Shown here in pieces: positions 57,299 to 64,000 of a DNA stretch of 64,000 nucleotides. Source of the DNA: Phycomyces blakesleeanus NRRL 1555(-) (lineage: Eukaryota > Mucoromycota > Mucoromycetes > Mucorales > Phycomycetaceae); NCBI RefSeq assembly GCF_001638985.1, contig NW_017265147.1, positions 651,545 to 715,544 on the forward strand, written 5' to 3'. Within the stretch, counting starts at the first letter, position 1; each line of letters begins with the position of its first letter. Under the pieces are notes generated by a model, which was not told the origin of the DNA, ran no database searches, and saw only the letters and a list, made by a program, of their open reading frames with translations. The position numbers were made by a program, and so were the translations under genes.

Positions 57299-58558
57299 TT
57301 AGACTTTGTCTTTGTTTTGTTGAGGAATCTTTTCTACAATAACTCCATTTTCGCTATTGCCTTCACTGGATGTGTTGATAATGAGTTCACCGTTTGCATC
57401 GAGTATTTTCTTGGCTCCTTCAAGAGCATCATCGCCATTTCTCCATTCGCCACTCAAAGCTCTTCTGATAGCGTTACGTCTATCCTTATAGTAAGAGTGG
57501 ACCAGAAGACCAGCAACAAGCACCCAGTAAAGACAGTAACTGATAATAGTACCCAAGGTAGCGACATTACTCCATCCAAGAATAGCGTTAAAAATTTGCC
57601 TAAACACAAACACATAAAACAGGACTGTTTAGTTTTTTTTTTAAAATTTTTTTATTTTATTTTATTTTATTTGACTTACCATCCACCATTAGAATCGGTC
57701 ATAAGCTCAGGATTTCCCCAGGAAACGTGCCATACAGATGTAGAGACTCTGTAGCCAATTACTGAGCCACTTTCTTCGGCTACTTCACCACCGATAATGC
57801 CGTTCCATGCGTTCTGTTCAAAGAAACCGACAGCCTTGGCCATCAAACCAGCAGCCACAAGGTACAAGATAACAGTAGAGATGATAAAAAACCAGCGAAG
57901 TTTGAGAAGAGATCCACCACGATAGATAATCAAACCGACGAGACAGCCACAGAGAAAACCCATGATTGCGGCAATTGGGATAGATTTACCTGGAATACTC
58001 AAAGAGACCTAAATAATATTCAGACTGTCAATAACCAAAGCACAAAGTGTATGTTATATTACTTACACCACCAATGAACACAATTGCTTCAAGACCTTCT
58101 CTGAGCACAGTGACAAAGGGCAAGATAAAGAACGAATAGCGCTGCATTTTTTCCTTGAATGTACTCTTCTCGACCTTGTTCTTTTCCAGGGCCAATGCAA
58201 GCTTGACCTTCCATTTTTCTTGCATGCGTTCGGTCTTCAACATGGCCAGACCCATGGCGGTAATCAAGAGAGTAGCGATAAGAGAGAAGACGCCTTCCCA
58301 GATGTATTCAGAGTTTCCCCACAGATCGTTCAAGACAGTGTACCAGACAGCGATGAATGCAGCACCAATGCAAAGACAGATAAAGAGACCAGAGCCAGCG
58401 CCAATCCAAACGTGTTTTCTCAGACGCTTGTAAATAGCCGTGTCTTTATCAAACATCTTTTGCAAGAATGAGAGAAGGACAGAGACAATGATAGATGCCT
58501 CCGTCGTTTCTCTGAAAATAATAAAGAAAATTGGGACACTAAAGAGGTCTTGCGACAT
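57299..58558 (-). CDS. FTR1: high-affinity iron permease Ftr1
   Basis: Plasma-membrane permease that takes up ferric iron generated by the partner ferroxidase. Exons: 58558-58067, 58008-57680 and 57599-57299; 373 residues, ATG at 58558 (MSQDLFSVPIFFIIFRETTE). About seven membrane spans are visible. The two iron-coordinating motifs are R16-E-T-T-E20 in the first span and R153-E-G-L-E157 in the fourth. The first is a variant of the usual REGLE-type motif and, as I recall, is typical of Mucorales Ftr1. An acidic-loop helix (KTERMQEKWKVKLALALEKN) and a charged cytosolic tail (KKILDANGELIINTSSEGNS) complete the protein. Divergent from FET3, the obligate partner in yeast. Confidence 0.96.
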
Positions 58559-58945
58559 ATTGTGCACGATTAAGTAAAGAAGAGTAAAGTTGAAATATCC
58601 TTTGTTTTTTTTTAAAAAAAATGATTTAAAGCAAAGCAAAGCAAAGAGAAGAAGAAGAAGAAAAAGGAGAAGATAAATGAAGATGATTTGAATAATTTAA
58701 ACAATAACAAATATATTTTATTTTTTTTAAATATGATATTCAAAATAATAATAATAATATTTACAAGGTAGTTTGGATCTACGAAAGCGAATTGCTCCGG
58801 GATATCAGGCAGTTTGTACCCGCAAATGCCTTTGGTAAAAAATAAAAATAAAAATAAAAGTCGTGATAGGATGGTGTACAAAATAAAAGAATAAAAATTG
58901 ATTCTGTTCATCGTGATTCCGAGCCAATAGACCAAGAGTAAATCT

Positions 58946-58954
58946 TTATCAGAT
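58946..58954 (-). promoter_or_regulatory. GATA-type iron-repressor site (ATCTGATAA, minus strand)
   Basis: The plus strand reads TTATCAGAT, an exact inverse of ATCTGATAA, about 390 bases upstream of the FTR1 ATG. It matches ATCWGATAA, known from siderophore and iron genes of fungi. Confidence 0.65.
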
Positions 58955-59227
58955 TTATTTTGGGGGGGTTGAATGTACCTCAGTATGGTAAATCTGACAA
59001 AGAGATCCGGACCTGTACACCTCTCAGACGGCGACTGATGGGAAAAACGGCATCGTATGATTTGAACCAACGAGGAATGAAGCGTTACTTCTGCCATTAA
59101 ATAAAAACAAAATAAAAAAAAGGATACAAGATATCACTTTGATCGTGTCTGGACCAATTCATGGGTATCCCCTGTAAAACTCCACCCTATGTTACTCAAC
59201 CCGACTGTAATTCTCGGGTCTGTTAAG

Positions 59228-59236
59228 ATCTGATAA
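59228..59236 (+). promoter_or_regulatory. GATA-type iron-repressor site (ATCTGATAA, plus strand)
   Basis: Exact ATCTGATAA about 340 bases upstream of the FET3 ATG, in the sense orientation for FET3. It mirrors the site that faces FTR1. Confidence 0.65.
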
Positions 59237-59575
59237 TTCCCACTCAGGAACTCTTATTTTGTCTATCTTTAATCAGCCTACAACTTCTCCATTATTCGGT
59301 ATCTTCATTTGTCCTTCTCTCTCTCATTTACTTACTTACTTTTATTTTATATATATTCTTGTGCGCAACCTAAAATATAATATAAAAATATATATAAAAA
59401 AAAAGTTTTTTTTTCTTGTTTATTTATTTAATCATATAAATCATTTACAAATAACTCACCCACAAAAAACAATAATAAAATTCAACCTCTTCTTCCTTTT
59501 CTTTCTTCCTTTCTTTATTTACTTACTTACTCATCTACCTATTCCCTTTAATCTTCTTTGCACACACAAACCTCC

Positions 59576-61958
59576 ATGCATTTCTTGGGGACTTGCTTAG
59601 CTACAATCGCTGCACTAGGCCTAGTCCGTGCTGCACGCGTCGAACTTGACTGGGTTGTTGGATATACAACAGCAAACCCTGATGGTCTTTTTGAGCGCCA
59701 AGTGATCGGTATCAATGGAGAATGGCCGTAAGTTTGTTGAATCGAATACATACATACAAAGAGAATAACTTTGCTAACATATCTTAATCTTATCATATAG
59801 ACCAAAACAAGTAGAGGCAACCTTGAACGATGTTTTGGTTATCAATATTCACAATGAATTGAATGAGCCTACTGCTCTTCATGCTCACGGAATGTTCCAA
59901 AACAATACCAATTACATGGATGGACCTTCAATGGTTACTCAATGGTACAATTAAAAACATCCAACTACACATCATGATACTAATGCTTTTGACTTGTTAG
60001 CCCTATTCCTGCTGGCATGAACTTTACATATGAATTCACAATTACCCAAACAGGTACCTACTGGATGCACAGTCATTATGGGGTAAGCAGTAACAAGCTA
60101 GTCTGGACATCAAGTACTTATACATTCAACAGGGTCAATACGCTGATGGATTCAAAATGGCATTAATTCTTCACAACCCTGCCGAGCCTTATAAATATGA
60201 TGAAGACATTACTGTTCCAATCTCAGGTAAAGGACACGCACACACGCTTTTTTGTTCTTTATGACTTGTAAAGATCACTCTCTAACTGATCTACTTGTAT
60301 TTATATTACAGATTGGTATCATGATCAAAGTGGCAACAACCTCAAGATCTTTATGAATGAAAATAACCCCACTGGTGCAGAGCCTGTTCCAGGTAAAGTA
60401 TTGTATAGTATATAGACTACCCCCTCACTGGGTAGCAGCACAAAAGCTTCATTACATACATATAGCTAACTAGTTTCAACATTTGCCTCTTGAAAATATT
60501 CAGAGTCTGGCCTGATTATGGACAATGTCAACTCAAGTCTTACATTTGTACCCGGAAAAACATATCGTCTTCGTTTGATCAACATGTCTGCCTTTTCCAT
60601 GTTCTACTTTAGCATTGATGGTCATGATATGGATGTCATTGAAACCGATGGCGTAAGTCCTGCAAGACATATATCTATTTTATATGAACAGTATATTGAT
60701 CTATACTATTTAGATCTATACTCAACGCACAACTGTCAAGAGTCTCTATCTGACTGCCGCTCAGCGTATCTCTGTCCTGGTCACAGCCAAGAATGCAACC
60801 AACCTGAACTACTACATGCATGCTGATATGAATACAGACATGTTTGATACCATCTCAGACAGTCTCCAGACAAGTAAATCGTTACACACAAACACATACA
60901 CACATTAGTACAACATACTTACCTTTTAAAAATTTATAGACTTGACTGCTCCAATTTATTACGACAAGTCTGTTACAGAGTTTGCCCCCAGTGAGGATGT
61001 TGGTATGGGAAGTGACTTTGATGATATTGTCATCCCTCCCCTTGAAGTTATGGCAGCAGTCCCTGCCGAGCAGCAGCTCAACTTGACCTTTGAATTCCAA
61101 GTCTATACTGATGGAATCAACCGTGGTGCATTCAACAACATCCCTTACATTGCCCCCAAGGTTCCTATCCTCAACACTCTCATGACTATGGGCAACCTTT
61201 CGCATGAAGTTGATGTTTATGGCCGTCACTCTGTACCATATATCCTTGATCACTTAAACATGATTGAAGTTATCCTCAATAACGCAGATTCTGGTGATCA
61301 TCCTTGTAAGTTGTAAATATACATTTGATTGAATTTCATTATTAATCATGGAACAAAACAACAACATAAAAATTGATTTATGTTATATTATATATATATA
61401 TATCAATTCATCTAATAAATAGTCCATTTGCACGGACATGTCTTCCAAATTGTTGCTCGTGGTCCTGGTATTTATGATGGCACCAACGAAAACATAACAT
61501 GGTACCTCGACAACCCCAACAGACGAGACACTGTAGCTGTTCCTGCCGAGAGTTTTACTATCATTCGTTTCAGAGCCGACAATCCTGGTATCTGGATTTT
61601 CCATTGCCACATCGAATGGCATTTGGAGACTGGCCTGGCTGCCATCTTTGTCGAAGCACCGGATATTGCCCAGCAACGCATGACACTTCCTCAGGCATTC
61701 AATGATCTTTGTGAGGCTGGTAACATCCCTTATTCTGGAAATGCTGCCGGAAAGCAAGGACTTGATCTCAAGGGTGCCCCAAGCGGTGTCGATATTCTTA
61801 TTGATGGTTTCACTGCTTCTGGTAAGGGTGCCATGGCTGGCTGTATCTTGTCTGCACTACTTGGTATTGGTGCCATTGTTTGGTTCGCACACAGTGACCC
61901 AGAGGCAAGGGGACGAGAAATCATTGCTGCAAAAATGAGAGAGGAGCAGGAAGATTAA
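59576..61958 (+). CDS. FET3: multicopper ferroxidase Fet3
   Basis: Oxidises Fe(II) to Fe(III) at the cell surface and hands it to Ftr1. Exons: 59576-59727, 59801-59944, 60001-60082, 60133-60226, 60312-60392, 60504-60652, 60714-60873, 60940-61305 and 61423-61958; 587 residues. A signal peptide ([19 protein letters not shown]) starts the protein. All four copper-binding His clusters are present: H78-A-H80-G, WMHSHYG, H408-P-F-H411-L-H413-G-H, and H470-C-H-I-E-W-H476 with axial L481. One membrane span (about 545-565) is followed by a short charged tail, the Fet3 topology that separates it from secreted laccases. Several N-x-S/T glycosylation sites are present. FTR1 lies head-to-head. Confidence 0.96.
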
Positions 61959-63396
61959 AAATCCAAAAAAAAAACAAAAAAAAATTAAGGTGGAAAATTG
62001 ACTGTTTGAGATACAACATGATGTGGATTGAATCTACTCTAAAAATGCTCAAGAAAATAATACCTTTCTATTACATATACTATACTTTTGTACGTTTGAT
62101 TAAATTATCTTATTCATTATTACTTTATTACTTTATTACTTTATTACTTTACCTTTCTCTTCCCTCTTATTTTCCATCTTTCTTTTTGGAGTCTGATCTG
62201 ATCAACTATCACTTGAAATAAATGAATAAAATAAATATACATATACACATAACAACATTCGATTTTATTATTCCACACGTATCTGATAGAGAAGTAACCT
62301 ATCTTGTATAAAGTATTACAACACTCACACACATATGCACCGTTTGATATATGGTAAGATGTATCCCAAAAATGTATAAATTGTACCCTCAAATGTTGTG
62401 CTCTCAAGCACTGTACACTCAAGTGCTGTACAACAATGCACTTGTGTCAAAAGCCAAAATTATACATATAAAAAAAAAAGAGAATGATTTTTATTTTACG
62501 AATCAAATCGAATATTTTGTACCAAACCATATTGATATTAAGAGTATGAAAATAGATGTACATAGTAGATAATTGAACTATGACTCATTTTCTTTGTTGG
62601 CTTAGTAAGTTGCAAGGTGGTTTTAAACAACCAGCATGTGGCAAGTTGTGTGGCGTCTATTGGATCTATCAATTTGAATACCCACAAGATTAAAGTAATA
62701 ATATAAATTATATATATATATATATCGTGAGAGGGAAATTTGCCCAAATAGAGAACTTTGAGAATTGTTTCTTTCTTGAAGACAAAAAAAAATTAAACCT
62801 AGATTTTGAGCTAATCATCTGATAAGCCGGGTAAAATAAACTGAATGTTACGTACACTGATACACACACACACAACAGCTACAGCTACAGCAGCAGCAGC
62901 AGCAGCAACAACAACAACAACAAAAATAATAGTCCAATTTTTTATCGACACCCCCCATTTAAAGACACATAAAGTATCTGAATATATATATCACTTTTAC
63001 TAATACAAATAAAACAAAGCAATCAATCACAAACACAAACACAAGCACAAGCACAAACACGAACACAAGCACAGGCACAAGCATAACAATGGTAATGGTA
63101 AAATATGACCCTTGACTATCGTTCGATTGTTTATCAGTTAGATCATCTAAATGTTATCAATTTTGGGTAGCCATTGTTGGTAAAGATGAAGAAACTGTTT
63201 CGCAATAAAGACGTGTTGATTTTTTTTATTATTATTGCAGCAAAAAAATCTTTTGATTTTTGAACTCTGTGTGTATTTGTGTTTGTGCGCATGTAGTTCT
63301 TTTTAATACATAATATATCAATGTATGAAATGCTAAAATAAAGAAAGAAATAGAAGAAAAAAAACAGAGACGCGCTATATCCGATAAAAGAACCTC
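61959..63396. other. spacer between FET3 and the RING gene
   Basis: Convergent 3' regions; no coding frame seen. Repeats: TTACTTTA runs (62123-62150), an AGCAGC/CAACAA tract (62890-62922), and a CACAAG/CACAAA hexamer-type array (63030-63085). Confidence 0.5.
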
Positions 63397-63936
63397 CTAC
63401 ATATCCTTCTTTGCATTACGAGGTGTGATACGACTAGATGCTCTCACACGCTTAGGATGAGGAGCAATATCATCCTTGGAAACGTTTGACTTTGCAGGCG
63501 CCTTTGTTGCTGCTACTGTTGTTGATTTTTGTTTGACGGCTACCTTTGCTGTATTTTCTATCTTTACTGTCTTTGTTGCTGCTGGTGTGACTGATTTTTG
63601 TTTAACGGCTACCTTTGCTACCTTTGCTACCTTTTCTGCCTTGGGTGCCTTTTCTGTCTTGGGTGCCTTTTCTGCCTTGGGTGCCTTTTCTGCCTTGGGT
63701 GCCTTTTCTGCCTTGGGTGCCTTTGACTTTGCGTTCTTGGATGGAAGAGGGGTATCGGTGTCTACGCCATAAGCCCAGTTAAACGCTTTCAGAACATCCT
63801 CAAGATCTTTGTTAATGACATTCTTGTTCTTTTTAAACTCTGAGATATCAGTTCGGCATGTAAAGCAATTAGAAACGCCTTTTTGTTTAAGACACTTCAA
63901 GCAGCAAATATGACCGCACGGGGTAGTAACAGGGTC
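63397..63936 (-). CDS. RING-finger protein, 3' exon only (gene runs off the window)
   Basis: Probable E3 ubiquitin ligase, partial. The exon at 63936-63397 starts after an AG acceptor with DPVTTPCGHICCLKCLKQKG, then VSNCFTCRTDI. That is the second half of a RING domain (C-x-H-x2-C-x2-C, then C-x2-C). The first Cys pair must lie upstream beyond 64000. It continues with LEDVLKAFNWAYG, a tandem KAPKAE repeat tract (encoded at about 63630-63725), a VAVKQKS repeat, and a basic tail (HPKRVRASSRITPRNAKKDM) likely to be nuclear. The pattern (RING followed by a basic tail) could fit UHRF/SRA-type or other nuclear E3s, but that cannot be judged from this piece. The frame-internal start at 63900 is not used. 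Confidence 0.8.
   Translation of the reverse strand, partial: DPVTTPCGHICCLKCLKQKGVSNCFTCRTDISEFKKNKNVINKDLEDVLKAFNWAYGVDTDTPLPSKNAKSKAPKAEKAPKAEKAPKAEKAPKTEKAPKAEKVAKVAKVAVKQKSVTPAATKTVKIENTAKVAVKQKSTTVAATKAPAKSNVSKDDIAPHPKRVRASSRITPRNAKKDM
63630..63725. repeat. in-frame repeats coding KAPKAE units
   Basis: Tandem ~21-base units (CTTGGGTGCCTTTTCTGC type on the plus strand), four to five copies, inside the RING-gene exon. They code (K)AP-K-(A/T)-E-K motifs. Confidence 0.85.
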
Positions 63937-64000
63937 CTAAAATATACATTTACATTGTAAGATACACTATCTTCAGAGCACTCATAAACACACACACACA

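Larger units (their letters stand above)
58559..59575. promoter_or_regulatory. divergent FTR1-FET3 promoter region
   Basis: About 1 kb between the two start codons. It carries two perfect copies of ATCTGATAA, the consensus (ATCWGATAA) of fungal iron-responsive GATA repressors such as Urbs1, SreA and Fep1. Pyrimidine-rich leader sequence (CTTTCTTCCTTTCTTTATTT type) precedes the FET3 ATG. Co-regulation by iron is the natural reading; direct binding is inferred. Confidence 0.75.

Noticed and set aside
58155..58471. plus-strand ORFs over FTR1 exon 1
   Set aside because: Antisense shadows of the conserved permease.
59034..59110. possible minus-strand tRNA (GGTTCAAATC B-box-like sequence near 59050)
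   Set aside because: T-arm bases do not pair and no acceptor stem or A box fits; it is part of the FTR1-FET3 promoter.

Overview
The window is nuclear DNA of a filamentous fungus, most likely a Mucoromycota (Mucorales-type) species. It is AT-rich, and its genes are cut by many short introns (about 45-140 bases, GT-AG plus two clear GC-AG cases). Long AT-rich and microsatellite-rich spacers separate genes on both strands. The conserved proteins are typically fungal: Fet3/Ftr1, Hmt1-type ABC transporter, Urm1, Sec15, Sds3, a Cue5-like and an Ngl2-like protein. Exon joins below were worked out by hand, and each listed CDS adds to a whole number of codons. No rRNA, tRNA or CRISPR was recognised.

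Layout. 0-2.3 kb: repeat-derived DNA, with a small ORF, a probable member of a Mucoromycota-expanded family (601-1221) and a decayed DD34E transposase (minus). 2.3-6.5 kb: no gene seen. 6.5-8.4 kb: membrane-anchored GH5 exo-beta-1,3-glucanase (minus). 9.9-10.9 kb: tandem CCCH zinc-finger mRNA-decay regulator (minus). 13.6-15.5 kb: WDR83/MORG1 WD40 protein (minus). 16.2-20.7 kb: Hmt1/ABCB6-type half ABC transporter with an unusual C-terminal extension (minus). 21.1-21.7 kb: URM1 (plus), tail-to-tail with an unrecognised Y/N/Q- and acid-rich protein (minus). 24.0-27.8 kb: exocyst SEC15 in 18 exons (plus). 28.0-28.9 kb: small TPR protein, probably mitochondrial (minus). 29.7-30.6 kb: F-box/ankyrin protein (plus). 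31.4-32.3 kb: Tc1-like relic. 32.8-34.4 kb: ZCCHC10-like zinc-knuckle protein with an RS tail expanded by a 30-bp minisatellite (minus). 34.8-36.2 kb: Sds3-like HDAC subunit (minus), sharing a short promoter with aminopeptidase P (36.6-39.0 kb, plus). 39.4-40.6 kb: proteasome alpha-1/PSMA6 (plus). 42.5-44.4 kb: Cue5-like CUE adaptor (minus). 44.7-46.0 kb: AAGAB/p34 (minus), whose 5' coding end overlaps that of an Ngl2-like RNase (plus, to 47.7 kb). 49.2-51.5 kb: a full-length Tc1/mariner-like element with intact transposase, ~82-bp inverted repeats and TA target duplication, sitting beside remains of an older relative. 51.5-57.3 kb: nearly 6 kb without a recognisable gene. 57.3-62.0 kb: divergent FTR1 and FET3. 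63.4 kb to the end: 3' part of a RING-finger gene (minus).

Functional links. The clearest module is FTR1-FET3: the ferroxidase and permease of high-affinity reductive iron uptake, transcribed away from a common 1-kb region that holds two perfect ATCTGATAA sites, one near each gene, as expected for a Urbs1/SreA/Fep1-type GATA repressor. The other genes are housekeeping: trafficking (SEC15, AAGAB), ubiquitin/proteasome/autophagy (PSMA6, Cue5-like, RING, F-box), tRNA thiolation/urmylation (URM1), RNA processing and decay (CCCH protein, Ngl2-like, ZCCHC10, WDR83) and chromatin (Sds3). The most striking non-genic signals are the intact transposon in an older relic, the coding minisatellite, and a tandem repeat that supplies many copies of a branch-point-like motif inside one Hmt1 intron.
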